The notes under the pieces: model-generated | The model's input: the letters and a program-made list of their open reading frames with translations, nothing else | Database searches by the model: none | What the model was told of the DNA's origin: nothing | Shown here: positions 1 through 12,112 of the stretch, one piece after another | How positions within the stretch are numbered: the stretch's first letter is position 1 | Layout of the letters: each line of letters opens with the position of its first letter | Program-made: the position numbers and the translations under genes | Source of the DNA: Hippasteria phrygiana | Lineage: Eukaryota; Echinodermata; Asteroidea; Valvatida; Goniasteridae | Direction of reading: 5' to 3' | Assembly: GCA_037893225.1 (NCBI GenBank) | Contig: JAZGUH010000199.1 | Coordinates: 2,852,001 to 2,916,000, forward strand | Length of the DNA: 64,000 nt

Positions 1-169
1 TCTACAAACTCAAAATCTAGCCTTAAAGCTGGGTTTCCATAAGCCTTTTCCAGTAGATTTTGTGCCATTTGTGGTTTATGGGCTAAAAAAATGCAACGGA
101 CACAAAAACTAGGGCGTTCTAGGGACTTTCCAGGCACTGATGAACCAACAATTTGTGAAAATATCTTAC

Positions 170-3100
170 CTGAGGTCTAAGTGATGGGCGCCTTCGTATA
201 TCAAGCACACGTCCAACTTGCCTGGGTTCGGGTTTAAAAGCACCCCTCCATCCCGCCACGGATCTAGAGCTCCGTTGCAGAAGACGATGTTGGACGCCGA
301 CTTAATATCTGTTGCGAAACGCAAAACGAAACGCAAAACAATGTTACAAATATCGGTCAACCTGTGTTATAAAATGAAATAAAAAAAAATATGATGACGT
401 ATTGCTTATGGTTAATTGGCATGTAAAAACAGGTGTGCTTAATGACTAGTTTTGGAAAGATTTTACTTTAATACCCCCCACCAAAATCGGTCAAGAACAG
501 CAAAATCTTTGAAAATAACCATCCACTTGTGTTCATAATTGTATAAACACTTGGCACAACCTTTAATTTTGAGAATTTGTTGGGACATTTTAGTGCAATA
601 TAGGGGAAGAAAGTTTGTGTTTTCTGTGTTAAAAGTTCTTGGCACCATGTAAAGTCACTCAAAGTGTTCACATACATGTTGATTTCTTCCTCATTTTTTA
701 TAGATTTTGCTGACATAAATCTTGAAATAACAGGTTGTGCCACATGTTTAGACAGTTGTTATCAAGGAGGGTTGGTTATTTTCAAAGATTTTGCTGTTCT
801 TGACCGATTTTGGTGGGGGGTATTAAAGTAAAATCTTTCCCTAGTTTTTGCTGTGAAACAAACCTACATTGTGGATTTGACCCTGAAAAATTCACATGGC
901 TTTACTGTTGACCAGTGGTCAATGCCCTCATCACAGGCATACAAAGTAAATATAAATAGATTAAACGTCTTTTGAAGTGTTCAGGAATTGCCATTGTAAA
1001 CTCAAGGGCAGATCCAGGAATATTTGCAGGGGGAGTGAAGTTGGGAAAAATGTCACAAATGTAAATGCCCAAAATGTAATGCTGAAAACTTTCTACCAGC
1101 AAAAGTATTTGACAAGGTAGGGGGGGGGGGGGACGATGACTTTTTCCTTGGTGTTGACAATGCCATTTAACCCGATTTTTTGGTTTTAACGAATAAATGT
1201 GGAATAAAAATCCACTAAAAGGGTTGTTAGTTTGAAAAGGCATAAAAAACCAACCAAAATTGCAAAGAGCATGGGAAGGGGGGGGGGTTCTTTTTTTAAA
1301 ATCTGACACGAGAAACAGGCCATCAGCCTGGGGGGTTGGTAGGTATCAAATGAGGGGAATAATGCTCATGATGATTTTTTGGCAAGGTATGCACCCCTGT
1401 AGTTGGAAAATATGTGATAGCATTACAGCGGTAGCAGCTTTTTGGGTGTTATCACCCTTTTTTTTTTAAATGGCCGCCAAAATGCTTGTTACCACATATA
1501 ATTAATCCGGTCACAAGCATATTGGCGGCCATTTTGAAAACAAAAATTAAAAAGTGATAACACCCAAAAAGCTGCCACCGCTCACGCTGCAATGCTATCA
1601 CAAATTTTCCAACTCTAAGTGTGCATACCTTGCCAAAAATCGCTATGAGCATTGCTCCTCTCGATCATTTGATACCGGTGGCCAATTTTTGGACCGAGGC
1701 TGATGGCCTAAAATAAATATGCTAACCTTTGCCCCACATGACGACATTTAGCCAGGTTGGTTTGGGAACTACCTTCCATTTGAGTTTGCAGTACGCTTCC
1801 CGAGTTTCCTCAGTGAATGGCAGTGCCGGAAACATGTCGGTTACGTTGTTGGAGCCTTCTGGCATAGTAACCTCTGTACAAGCCTGTCGGACAAATAAAA
1901 TACGGCTGCATATGACATAATGCTGTAAGAACATTTTTAGAGTTGTATCGGGTTACATTTAATATTATCACTCAAGAGGCCCATACAAACCATTTTCAAT
2001 GTGGGGTGTGGTGGTGGTGGGGGGGGGGGGGGGTGTACATAGGTTCTGTGTGCCAAATCAAAAAATTGGCATTAAAAAAATATATGTTTATACCGAATGC
2101 ATCTATTGGAACACACATCAATAAAGAGGGGAACATTGTAATTCATAAATGCTTAAACACAAAAATATCAAACATTTTTGGGGCAATTTGTAAGGGTATA
2201 AATTGGCACCCCCCCCCCCCCAAGTACAGGCCTTCTCAATCTGTCTCATGTAAAAAGAAAACAAATCCCCCAAAAAGAAACTCAACCACCCCCCTCCTTT
2301 GTCCCCATTGAAATCTCAAAAGCCATAGCGTTAACTTTTTGAGGTACCTCGATTTCTAAAGATTCCCGGTACCCCGTAAGAAGACCAATGTAAGAACACA
2401 CCAACCCACACAAGTGTGTAAATACTGGCAATCGCGGACTCCCTATTGTCCCTCTTTTGTTTGTACTTCAACTTTTTCGGAAGGCCTCCCATATGTTTTG
2501 TATATGATTTTCAATCGTGGACGTTCGGTCAATCGTGGACCCTTTGTCTATGCCCTAACCCTTTTGTCCCTAGTCCACTATTGCCGGTATTTACACACGC
2601 AAACAAACCCACAAAAACCCCAAATAAATTTGACTGACCAACCGACTGACCAACCAACAGACCAACTGACTGACTGACTGACCAACAAACACCTCACCAA
2701 ACCAACAAACAAACAAACAAAACAAAACCCCAACAAACAAACAAACAAACACCCCGAGGAACCCAGACCACCGTGTTCCATACCTGCCAGTCCCACGATT
2801 TGGCGGTGTTGCCCAGCCCACAACCCGTGGGATCAGCGCATTCAACAAACTGTGTTGCAGTGTCCATGCACTTCGGAGTGTCCTTGGTACCATTGTAGAA
2901 CAAGACTATATGATGGAACAAGAGCAGAGATAAATGGATGATTACATTAATGTGACACCCCATGCCAAATTTTTTTAAAAATTGCAGTTTTTTTGCCCAT
3001 CATTTAACCCCTTCTGGCCGGTTGATAATAATGGGGTCCTGGTATGCCAATAGGGCTTGTGCAGCCATGCGTAATGCAAACAATGGATTGAGTATGCGCA

Positions 3101-6100
3101 GGAATGCGCATATAGACAACAACCAGCCAGGTTTTTTTTTCCACACCGCGGCCATGGCTGTCGCCCATATTCAAGAGATCAAAGGAGCTCAAAAGCTTTA
3201 AAATGAGCTCTCACTGGGGTCTATAGGTGAAGTATTTCTCAAGTTATGGAATGCTTAAGATGGGGAATGGGGGAAAGCCCATTATCACTTTTGATCATTT
3301 AAAAAAAATTGTTAAATTTGGGAACAGCCTGGTTTTGGGGTGGGCCACCACAAATCATTTCAATATTAACAGTCTAATCGTTGGACTGTGCAGTCAAAGG
3401 AAGAAAATGTTAACATTAAAAAGCTACACCACGCAAAAATAGAAGCTCCCAACATTTTCCCTGACGATCAGACTTTCTGACAACCCTTTCAAATGTTTAC
3501 AATTTTTTACCACGGCTTTCTTCAATGAAATCGCAGTCCTCTAAACATCTTAATGTACTGTCAAAACTTTTATACAGATGATGTTCGTGCACACCTTCCA
3601 TATTATTTTCTTTCCTTTCCTCAGTTTACTGATGACACTTTCTGTATCTATGCATCCGACAAATGTCTACATTATTTCAATTTGTCCAATTACGCATCCC
3701 ATGTGCGTCCACACTTTCTGAATCTTTTAAAAAGTGCGCGTACATATACAAACTTTGTTTAAGCACTGCATGTCCTTTCGTGCACCGAGGCCCGCTAAAT
3801 GCGCGGCGATTATTAACTGGTCTTTACAAGAACAAGATACGGTGATGTTGTATCACCCTCGCATTGTCACATCCTTCCAAGTGGTGTCGCAAACACCAGC
3901 CTTAATTGTATGATTTGTTCGTCAGTCCTTCTGTCAAACTGTCGTCAATATTTCGTACTCACTTGTTGCATCGGCCAATCCTTGCAGGGCATTTGCAGCA
4001 TTTGTTATCAAATCACACGAAACCTGGACAGCAAATAGAAAAGTTCATTTAATATTCTGCACATGGGAAAAATATTTTTTACACATAGTAGTCTCTGAAT
4101 CAGACTATTTTGCTTTTAAGAGCAAAACTAAACAAAAATATGTCAGTCTGGCCTGTGACGCCTGTGACGCCGGACGCCTGCAAGCGTCAGTGTTTTGTTT
4201 TTTCCATGTACCCTGGTTTTCATTTTGAAAATTCCTCATAAATGATATACAAAAACTTTCCTTTTTATTGTCTGACTGAGACATTACTAAGTAATATGTT
4301 AATTCGGTTACGGGTACTCGATTCCATAATCTGGAACCGGTTCCCGACATGAGCGGTCAGGTCCTCGGGTATCAGGTTCGGATGCACGGCCCTATCTGGA
4401 AGCAAATCTGCCGACTTACAAAATCTGTAGGGCTTTCCAGAATATAGCGAATATTCAATCATCAACCGAATATTAAAATAGCTTTCTGCCGGTTTGAATA
4501 TTCGAAGAAAAAAATATATATGCACGGATACGATTCTGATGCTATTTGAATAGAAAAGTTACGGCGCTTAGCAGTGTCAAATGCCATATTTATTGTGGAC
4601 AGAGGTTAATTGTTCCCGACCGTAAAACCCTTGACACTTCTAAAATAATTATTGCAAAAACTCGGGCTAGAGTTGTGGTTTCTTGTTTATTATATCAGAA
4701 CATTATACGTGCTCGTAATGATCTTGATACAATGCAAAAAATTTCCACCGGGTGGTCTATAATATCGATCGGCGCATGTAAAACACCGGCGTGCTTTGCG
4801 TGCAACTTTTTGCCGGCGCGGCATGCAGCTGCAGCAGACGCCTGAAAGACTTGATCGGCTAGTGTCGAATATTCGGTCAAGCCCATGTCTCAAATAATCA
4901 AATACTAAATTGTTAAAAAAATGAGCAACCCTGAAAATCTGCCATGTTTACTTACATTAACAGGCCATGCCGGCAAACTGCCCAGAAACGTTGTGTTGTA
5001 CGGATAGTTTGCCATGGCCATGTTGGTGAACGCGTTGCGCACCCATCCCTGAAGATGGGGTATCTGGGTCTTGCTGGTCAGAGGTTTGCAAAGCTTGAAC
5101 GTTGACGAAATCTCTTTCAGACCTGACAATATACAAACAAACACGTAAAATAATGACAGAAAGAATATTCGATAAAAGTTACCAGGGTCTGAAAATTTGG
5201 ATAATTGTGACCCACTCTGCAAAAAAAGAGTCGGATGTCACGCATTACGCTTTCACGTACAGAGTGGTTTAATGGCTCAAACTTTTAAATATAACTATAA
5301 GAAATTGCACACTTAAAAACACAATGCATTACACTACAGAGTTGTGCCATATATCAAATGAAAGCTTAATATTTCGTGCTCTTTCAGACAAGCTTTCAGA
5401 CTCATTTTTGTAGAGTGGGTCACAATTTCTTTGGTATCTATTGACGATTTATCCTGTACTTAGATCTTTAGATATGTGCACACACATATGACTGACATAA
5501 AGGTTAATTTGTAAATTTAAAACAACTTCTACAATAACAACTGACTTGTTCGTTTTTGTATATATTATGACAAGCAGAACTGTTTTACTGTGACATCAGA
5601 CCTTCTGGTCAGCTGTTTCAAGTGGGAGTGTTGGTATGCCAATATGGGTTTGTGAAGCCAAGCGTAACGCAAACAATAGGAAAACAATGGATTGAGCACG
5701 TGCAAGAATGCGTGTATAGACAATAACCGGCCAGGTGGTCTTTTTGTTTTGCAAACAGAGGTCACGGCCGTCATCTGTATTAAAACGTGAAGCCAAGGAA
5801 ACATGATCAAGTAAAACAAAACAAGGTATAAAGAAGGATTTGTGGAAAATTACAGACATCACATTTTCAGTGACCTTTGAACTTCTGTAAAAGAGCTGCT
5901 CCTACCAGATTCGCCTTGGTCAGCCAGTTCGTTCATTTTGATGAAAGCCGTTTTGACAGTTTTCACGCAATCGGGGGCATTGCGTACGCTGCCAAATGCC
6001 TACAGAATGGAAAGAAAATCACAAATGGTTACAAATCAACAGTCCACCCGTCACTTGCAAAATTACTCCACTTGGGTCTTTAACACCTTGTGTATGGCTG

Positions 6101-9100
6101 TCATGGATGGGGCTGGTATGCCAAGAACAGGCTGTGCAGTCAAGCGTAAACGCAAACAAGAGGCACCACACTGAATAGTGTGGTCCTATTCATCACACTT
6201 TGAGCCCCCCCCCCCCCCCCTCCCCCCCCTTCGTGGGAATGACTTGTTTAAAGTTTGAAAAAGCCCTATCTATTCATTACACTCCCATTTAAGAAAAATA
6301 TAGTTGCAACATGAATGGACTGAGTATGTGCAGGAATGCGCATATAAACAACTACCGGCCAGGTGGTCTTTTTCAAGCCGCGGCTATGGCCGTTGTCCGT
6401 ATTCAAGAGGCTAAGTCAACATGTATGTCATGTACGTCCGAGTAGTGTAGTGCAGTTGCAAAGGGCACCCTTTTTTGAAGAAATGTTTGAAACAAATTTT
6501 GAAAATAAACAAAAAACGGTAAGCTCAACCCAAGTCGATCTCACATTACCTAAGGCCGTGTCCGAAATGGGCGTTTAGAGCTACAGCTACGGCTACGTCA
6601 CGCCTAGTTGTAATGGACGAACACCTAGACAATAGCCCTAGACAAGCGATTTGGACCCAGCCTAACACTGTTTTAAGGTTTCGACATCTAAATCCCATAG
6701 GGGCTTGGGGTGTGCTAAAACCAACAGGTTTTTCACAAAGCATTATTTAAGCTCCGCTCATGCCAGATTTCAAAACTCACTTTTGTGACGTCAGCAAAGA
6801 AGTACGTCTGAGAGCCTTGCCCTGCGGCTGAGTAGATAGGAGCGCTGGATGCAATGGCACCGTTGACGATGTTGGGAAACTTGAATCGCATATATGCACT
6901 CAGCATACCTCCATAACTGCGGTAAGAACGATAGCACATCATGCTGGCATTATCTCAGAGAAAAAGGGCGTGGTTGCCCCTTTACGGCTTTTCTAAAATT
7001 GTTAGTATCTTTGTTCGGGTAGCTCTAGTTTGTTCGGGAGACCGCCAACTTGGAGCAAGATAGCTCAGTTGGTAGAGTGCTAGTACGGTATTCCGGAGGT
7101 CGCAGGTTCGAATCCCGCTCCTGCCAGTTTTCTTTGTTCACTTTGAAAATGTATTCAAATTTACCTAGTCAGTTTCCCTTGTGGATTGTTTGACGAATTG
7201 TAAGTTAAAAAGTCGTATGCTCATTGAGTGATCCCCACAATGTCGCTTCCCAGGTTGTATCGTAAAAATTGAGTGTGATCCCTGGCCAGACGGCATTATG
7301 GGTTTATGACTTCTGACTACCGCCCACCGGAACATAGATACTGACAATTTGGGAGACTGCCAACATAGGGCAACATAGCTCAGTTGGCAGAGCGCTGGTA
7401 CGGTATTCCGGCAGTCGCAGGTTCGAATCCCACTCCTGCCAGTTTTCATTGTTCACTTTGAAAATGTATGGAAATTTACCTCGTCAGTTTCCCTTGTGGA
7501 TTGTTTGATGAATAAAAAAATCCATTAAAAAAGAAAAAGCAGAGAGGAAATTCCTTTCAATCAATCTGTGGCATGTTTCAATCATTTGGTGAATGCCACT
7601 ATTTGTGTGAAAATAAGGGCAGCCATCTTGAAAACTACTGCATGACAGATCTAAAACTAAAAAAGGCATGATGCTAAACATCTCATTTTGCCTAAAATGT
7701 AATTTTAATGTAACAGTAATTTATGCCAATACCCACAAATTCACTTCTGTTTGTACCCCTCAAATTCAAAAATAGTGCTGTTGCAGCGCCCTCAACCGAT
7801 CAAAATATGGCCACTTGACTGTCCCTTCGTGTACCTTCCGCCAAACGTCACCACCTTGCACTTTGGGCATTTTCGGTCCTCTTTAATGAACATGATGAGG
7901 CTGGCATAATCCAACAATGCTTGTTCGACGGTCAGCAGGCCCATGTTCTCGGGGGTGAAGGACTGGTTGCCGAACGGCAGGGTGTCTCCGTAAAATCGCT
8001 GCAAAGCAGAGCAAAGGTACGGTCCACGGAATGTAGCAAAAAGTGTGATTCTTATCAGATGCACATTGAAATATAAACCTAGGGTGCAGTAAAAAAAAAC
8101 TCACCAAAAAAACACATGTTTTACAGTGGAAAATGTGGTGAAAAAAAACCCCCCAAAATGTCAACCAATCCATTGGAAAATAGAATACAAGCTTAATAAA
8201 AACCACTGTAAACAAGTTCAATTCTCTTGTCCAACATGTCTGTTTTATTTTTTGTATCTTTGAACAAGTGAAAAACCTGCGGTTGTCAGAAATTTTTTAA
8301 AAGAATGGCGGCCACCTGGAAAATTAAAAAAAAAACATAAAAAGCACCTCCTCCTTCCTAAAAGTCTGGACGCTGAACATGTTTTTTTTTTTTTTACTTG
8401 GCCTAATAATTATATTGCGAGTTGTGAAAACAATTTTTAAGTCCAGAAAAGGAGATTTTAGGATTACAAGTTACTCTATTCGCCAAGTTGATCCCACTAT
8501 TGCAACTGTGTAACTTGGTACAGTTTGCAAAGTGCTCGCTGGCTGTAATGACGGGGGACGCACCCCCTCCCCAAAAAAGGACCTTTTTTCCTTAACCCCA
8601 ACGTCCCAGGCATTCACTTGGGGTACAGTACACTGTACTACAAAATACTATTAAATTCTCATAGGCCAGTCGTAGTAATAGTACTGCATACTACAGTTTA
8701 AATACTCAAGTAGTATTTTGTAGTATTCGGTGACGTTAGGGTTAAAGAAGCAATAAAGCTGGATGGCTCACCATTGTGTATGACGTATGTATGTGTACAG
8801 GCTGTTGTCAACCTTAAAAAAACAAGACCCCTCCCCTCCCCCTCCCCCACCCCTCCCCCTCCCCCCGCCCTATTAAAGTAAAATCTTTCAAAATTTGGCC
8901 CTGATCATTAGCTTTTGGTGGGTTGGGTACATGAACTGAACTCGCTTCACGTTAAGCAAAAAAGTTATGCTGTAAATGCCGTCAGAGATTTTAAAAAACA
9001 AAAAACTTACATGTTCGGCAAAGATGAGAAGAGCTCGAAAACATGGTGCAATGTCGTACATAAAACCTGTGTTCTCTAAGAACATCGTGATTGGACCTTC

Positions 9101-10228
9101 ATTACCAGTGTAGAAGAAGATCGGACCTTTCCCCACTTCCCAGTCCTTGTCTGTGGAACAATCATCACAGGAATTGGGTGCACGGTTAATCAACCATGGT
9201 TAGTTTAGTCATCCACCCTCGACCCCGCGCTGCCCCACCCCCCATGTGCCATGTGAGGATTGTCAACATTCAGACGTGACCAAACTATGGTAACCCTGAA
9301 GGGACATAATCGGTCGTGAATATTTTTGCGACGTCGTGAATTTTTTCACGACTGTCGTGAATATTTTTTGCGACTAGTCGTGAAATTATTTACGACCGGT
9401 TGTGAATATTTTTACGACGTCGTGAATTTATTCACGACTATAAGTCGTGAATTTTGTCGCAAATATTTGTTTCATTAGCTTGGAGGGTATTTAATCGAAC
9501 AGGCGATAGAGAGCGTTATTATATACAATTCGCGCATCATCATAGTCAGAATCTTTTAGTCTGGGAAATCTGACTACGTTGCGCGTCACGCGTACACAGG
9601 GAAATTTTATATCTGTATTGCTATCCCATAATGCAAACTGTACAACCCTTAAAGTTACTGGAATATTTTATAAAAAAAAATTCACGACTAGTCGCGAAAA
9701 TATTTATTACTAGTCGTGAATATTTTCACAACGTCGCAAAAAACATTCACAACCTGTTGTGAATATAAAATTCACGACTAGTCACAAATATATTCACGAC
9801 CGGTCGTGAATAAATACACGACATCGCAAAAAAAATTCACGACGGCGCAAAAATATTCACGACGTCGCAAAAATATTCACGACGTCGCAAAAATATTCAC
9901 GACGTCGCGAAAATATTCACGACTAGTCGTTAATAAATAAATGACGTCGCAAAAAAATTCACGACCGATTATGTCCCTTCAGGGCAACCATATCAAACCC
10001 CACTCAAATAAGGACCAAATTGACAATTTACAGGGTGCTAACTTGCGTACCTGACTCCATGTAACGCTGTTTGAAGGTTTGATTTCCATGACTTGCGAAG
10101 TTTAAGTGGTCGATCATCTGGTCAAAGTACTTGGTCTCATACGGATATGTAGCTTCAGTTGTGCTCAGGTACAAAATGAGCACAAAGGAGACGAAAACGA
10201 CTGTTCCAAGAGTGTGAGTGTGAGACAT
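170..10228 (-). CDS. DPP7: Dipeptidyl peptidase 2 (DPP7-like serine peptidase, S28), copy 1; 3' end off the window
   Basis: Predicted secreted or lysosomal serine exopeptidase that removes N-terminal dipeptides, preferentially after Pro or Ala (family knowledge). Exons I could phase: 10051-10228, 9011-9150, 7835-7998, 6781-6916, 5906-5999, 4956-5122, 3963-4023, 2784-2905, 1727-1883, 170-308. All ten join in one frame (about 452 codons) with GT donors and AG acceptors. The start is the Met at 10228, which opens a hydrophobic signal peptide followed by [17 protein letters not shown], the usual S28 mature start. The catalytic Ser ([11 protein letters not shown]) is split by the exon 3/4 junction (AG|T). 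The catalytic Asp lies in NGALDPW and the His in GAHHLDLR. The stretches CADPTGCG and [15 protein letters not shown] are closer to DPP7 than to prolylcarboxypeptidase. Exon 10 ends in phase 2, so a final exon of roughly 30 codons must lie beyond base 1. Introns carry several MITEs. Product assignment is firm; exact substrate is inferred. Confidence 0.93.
445..845. mobile_element. MITE-like inverted-repeat element in DPP7 copy 1 intron 9
   Basis: Arms of about 75 bases: GGAAAGATTTTACTTTAAT then CCCCCCACCAAAATCGGTC and GCAAAATCTTTGAAAATAA on the left, with the reverse complement at 764-845. Fragments of the same sequence recur at 8875-8895 and 51060-51140. No coding capacity. Confidence 0.7.
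1316..1710. mobile_element. Foldback repeat in DPP7 copy 1 intron 9
   Basis: A nearly full-length palindrome: 1316-1497 pairs with 1500-1710 (both begin with GGCCATCAGCCT reading inward and share TTTTTGGCAAGGTATGCAC and CAAAAAGCTGC). Ends in AGGCCATCAGCC. Confidence 0.75.
2414..2598. mobile_element. Small TIR element, GTGTGTAAATACTGGC type
   Basis: Ends GTGTGTAAATACTGGCAATC and its inverse TTGCCGGTATTTACACAC. The interior (CTTTTTCGGAAGGCCTCCCA) recurs inverted in the copy at 11538-11756. Lies in intron 8 of DPP7 copy 1. Confidence 0.7.
3030..3185 (+). repeat. Dispersed repeat family R1 (GAGTATGCGCAGGAATGCG core)
   Basis: Core GAGTATGCGCAGGAATGCG followed by CGGCCAGGTGGTCTTTTT-like and ATTCAAGAGGTCAA-like segments. 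Same family at 5630-5775, 6178-6410, 44455-44700, 45255-45420 and, inverted, 46320-46475. Longer copies add a C-run and CTATTCATTACACTCCCATT at the 5' side. No inverted ends or tRNA boxes seen; class unknown. Confidence 0.7.
5630..5775 (+). repeat. R1 dispersed repeat copy
   Basis: Carries GGTATGCCAATATGGG, CAAACAATGGATTGAGC and CCGGCCAGGTGGTC in the R1 order. Located in intron 5 of DPP7 copy 1. Confidence 0.65.
6178..6410 (+). repeat. R1 dispersed repeat copy, long form
   Basis: Aligns end to end with 44455-44700: poly-C run, CTATTCATTACACTCCCATT, then the R1 core and CGGCTATGGCCGTTG. In intron 4 of DPP7 copy 1. Confidence 0.7.
6551..6665. mobile_element. Palindromic MITE, GGCCGTGTCCGAA type
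   Basis: Ends TAAGGCCGTGTCCGAAATGG and, inverted, CGATTTGGACCCAGCCTAA. Interior carries GTAGCTCTAGACGCC-like arms. Same family at 15086-15183 and 20426-20539; 29963-30103 is a relative. Confidence 0.7.
7050..7190 (+). mobile_element. tRNA-derived SINE
   Basis: A tRNA-like head with A-box TAGCTCAGTTGGTAGAGTGC and B-box GGTTCGAATCC, then a non-tRNA body TTTTCTTTGTTCACTTTGAA. The acceptor stem does not pair, so this is not a working tRNA gene. In intron 3 of DPP7 copy 1. Confidence 0.8.
7360..7510 (+). mobile_element. tRNA-derived SINE, second copy in tandem
   Basis: Same head and body as 7050-7190 (GCTCAGTTGGCAGAGCGC, GGTTCGAATCC, CACTTTGAAAATGTA, CAGTTTCCCTTGTGGATTG). Same orientation, 310 bases downstream. 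Confidence 0.8.
8592..8748. mobile_element. TTAACCC-ended MITE in DPP7 copy 1 intron 2
   Basis: Ends TTAACCCCAACGTC and GACGTTAGGGTTAA. Inner arms GTACTACAAAATACTA/TAGTATTTTGTAGTA pair. A TTAA target duplication is possible. Confidence 0.65.
9288..9990. mobile_element. TA-flanked foldback element packed with TCGTGAAT/ATTCACGA palindromes
   Basis: Terminal inverted repeats TGGTAACCCTGAAGGGACAT and its near-exact inverse at the right end, each flanked by TA (9286-9287, 9991-9992). The interior is a degenerate array of units such as CGTGAATATTTTTGCGAC and ATTCACGACGTCGCAAAAAT, with orientation switching near the middle. About 150 central bases (9465-9675) are unrelated. TA duplication suggests mobilisation by a Tc1/mariner-like transposase (inference). 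In intron 1 of DPP7 copy 1. Confidence 0.8.
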
Positions 10229-10307
10229 CTTTGAATTGAAGATAGATGGCCCACAACACGTTGACTCGCAAGGCCGGTCATCACGTGCATCTGTGCCCGT
10301 TCACAGC

Positions 10308-10317
10308 GTCACGTGAC
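10308..10317. promoter_or_regulatory. GTCACGTGAC palindrome (CLEAR/TFEB-type E-box) upstream of DPP7 copy 1
   Basis: An exact 10-base palindrome 80 bases upstream of the copy 1 start codon. It equals the CLEAR consensus bound by TFEB/MiT factors at vertebrate lysosomal genes. Two further CACGTG cores lie nearby at 10282-10287 and within GTCACGTGAG at 10480-10489. The position fits a proximal promoter of a lysosomal enzyme. Binding is inferred, and CACGTG also occurs elsewhere in the window (for example 33360, 38581). Confidence 0.5.
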
Positions 10318-10494
10318 AGGTCAGGTGGCACAACCACAGACATAAATTTATGTCTGTGGGCTTCTGCTATGATCGATATATGCTGCCCGCCGGCGCGGCG
10401 GTCACTGTGAAATACGGGCTCGATTGGTAGTAGTATTGCGCATGGCTAGGCTGAGTGAATATAATTAGGAGAGTGGCTAGTCACGTGAGAGGGT

Positions 10495-10909
10495 TTAAAG
10501 GTAGTATACAACATTTGCAAACATAAACAAAAAAACTGAATTATTACGAAACACCGTACTAGACAGTAAGTAAAAAGCAGTCTCAAGGGTCCTCTGGTGT
10601 GCTGTCGTCAAGAAAAGTGGAAATTTTTATCGTTTTCCAACGATTGTCGGCAGACAATCCTTGGAAATAGTGTAGTTCCCCGACCTGATAATTCTCTGAC
10701 GTCTATTGCTTCGTTTTGTCAAAAGTATGGTCAGGGAACCAGACTCCTAGAACATAATTTTTTTCTATCTGTTTTCCCAGCATCTATGCAAACAAAACAT
10801 TAAACAGGTCAGTGTTACAGTATTTGCTAGCACGCTATAAAATACTAACACCCAAATCCATTTATTTCTGAAAATTACAGCAAAAGCAAATAGTGTATAG
10901 TTCCTTTAA
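10495..10909. mobile_element. TTAA MITE, copy 1
   Basis: TTAA at both ends with AGGTAGTATACAACATTTGC entering and TGTATAGTTCCTTTAA leaving. Interior shares CTGAATTATTACG, AGTCTC and GTGTGCTGTCGTCAAGAAAA with other copies. No ORF. Confidence 0.75.
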
Positions 10910-11483
10910 CCAATAATAGCGAAAATTAGTCCGATTTTCATGCAAACTAAGGAGTCTGATTTTTAGTATACTAAATTGTTTACCTGGCATTAGATCTTCG
11001 CTTTTAAACCAGGAAGTGCGCAGATCGCTGTTATTTTCGTCAATTTGGGCCCTATTATGTAATTCCACATAAGCCCCTTCTGCGCATTTCTAGGTTGAAA
11101 GGGAGGATAACCCACATATTTGACATAATGTCTCACATTTATTTCGAACTATTAATAATGCATGTGATGAGTTGTTCAACACAATGCACTTGCCAGTTGA
11201 CTCAAATAAACCCACCGGCCAATTTTTATCATGTAAATAATGGAGCAAACACGCCCCGAAATTATGTGATTAGGTAGTGCATATTTTAACAAGAGTGATC
11301 CCATAAGAAAATCAAAGTAGTAGTAAGTTTTTCGTTCATAATCCAAGAAAAAAAAAGAAGATTTGCAAACGTTATGGCGACTGATTAATCAACACAAAGA
11401 AGATATAAAGGCGACCTTCTTCAAGGTTTATTGTGTATGAAATGATTTCCCATCCGTAGGCCCTATTTGCGCCAATAAATACA

Positions 11484-11514
<31 letters not shown>

Positions 11515-11537
11515 AACTTGGTTTAGCTGTAGCGCAC

Positions 11538-11745
11538 GGCGGTGTGTGTGTGTGTGAGTTTGTATATGCCGGCAATCGTGGACCTAGGACAAAAGAATAC
11601 GGGCGTAGACAAAGGGGTCCACGTTTGACCTAACGTCCACGATTGAAAATCGTGTACAAAACCAATGGGAGGCCTTCCGAAAAAGTTAGAGTATAAACAA
11701 AAGAGGAACAATGGGAGGTCCACGATTGCACCCGTTTACATGACT

Positions 11746-11756
<11 letters not shown>
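11538..11756. mobile_element. Second copy of the CGGAAGGCCTCCCAT element, inverted
   Basis: Shares the interior GGAGGCCTTCCGAAAAAGTT and GTCCACGATTG ends with 2414-2598, opposite orientation. Both ends run into GT-rich microsatellite. Sits between the two DPP7 genes. Confidence 0.65.
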
Positions 11757-11776
<20 letters not shown>

Positions 11777-12112
11777 GTGGGTGTCAGGTAGTACCGGTTT
11801 TGCTTTTAATTAAAGAATTTTTAAGGGAAAGAATTGCGACTAATGATACAAATGAGAGAAGAAAACATGGAATTTTATCACAATATATATTTATTGAATT
11901 GGACGATATTTTACGGTATCTTTTTTCGAATAAAAGTATTCTACCGTGTAGCAACATTGACAGCATCGCACAACGGTACATGATGTATAATAACAGTTTT
12001 GCAATTTGTGCTTTAATCATTACACTTTTACGCAGTCAAATAGGTACTGACGTCACCATGCAGAGTCCAGAACCGAAATATGCTTAATTACAAACAAACC
12101 TTTCTTAAAATC

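Noticed and set aside
7065..7130. Possible functional tRNA gene
   Set aside because: A and B boxes are present but acceptor stem does not pair, and the sequence continues into a repeated non-tRNA body shared with 7360 and 13380; it is a SINE head.
9294..9984. Regular repeats resembling a CRISPR array
   Set aside because: Units are adjacent or overlapping palindromes without unique spacers, inside a TA-flanked element in eukaryotic intron DNA.
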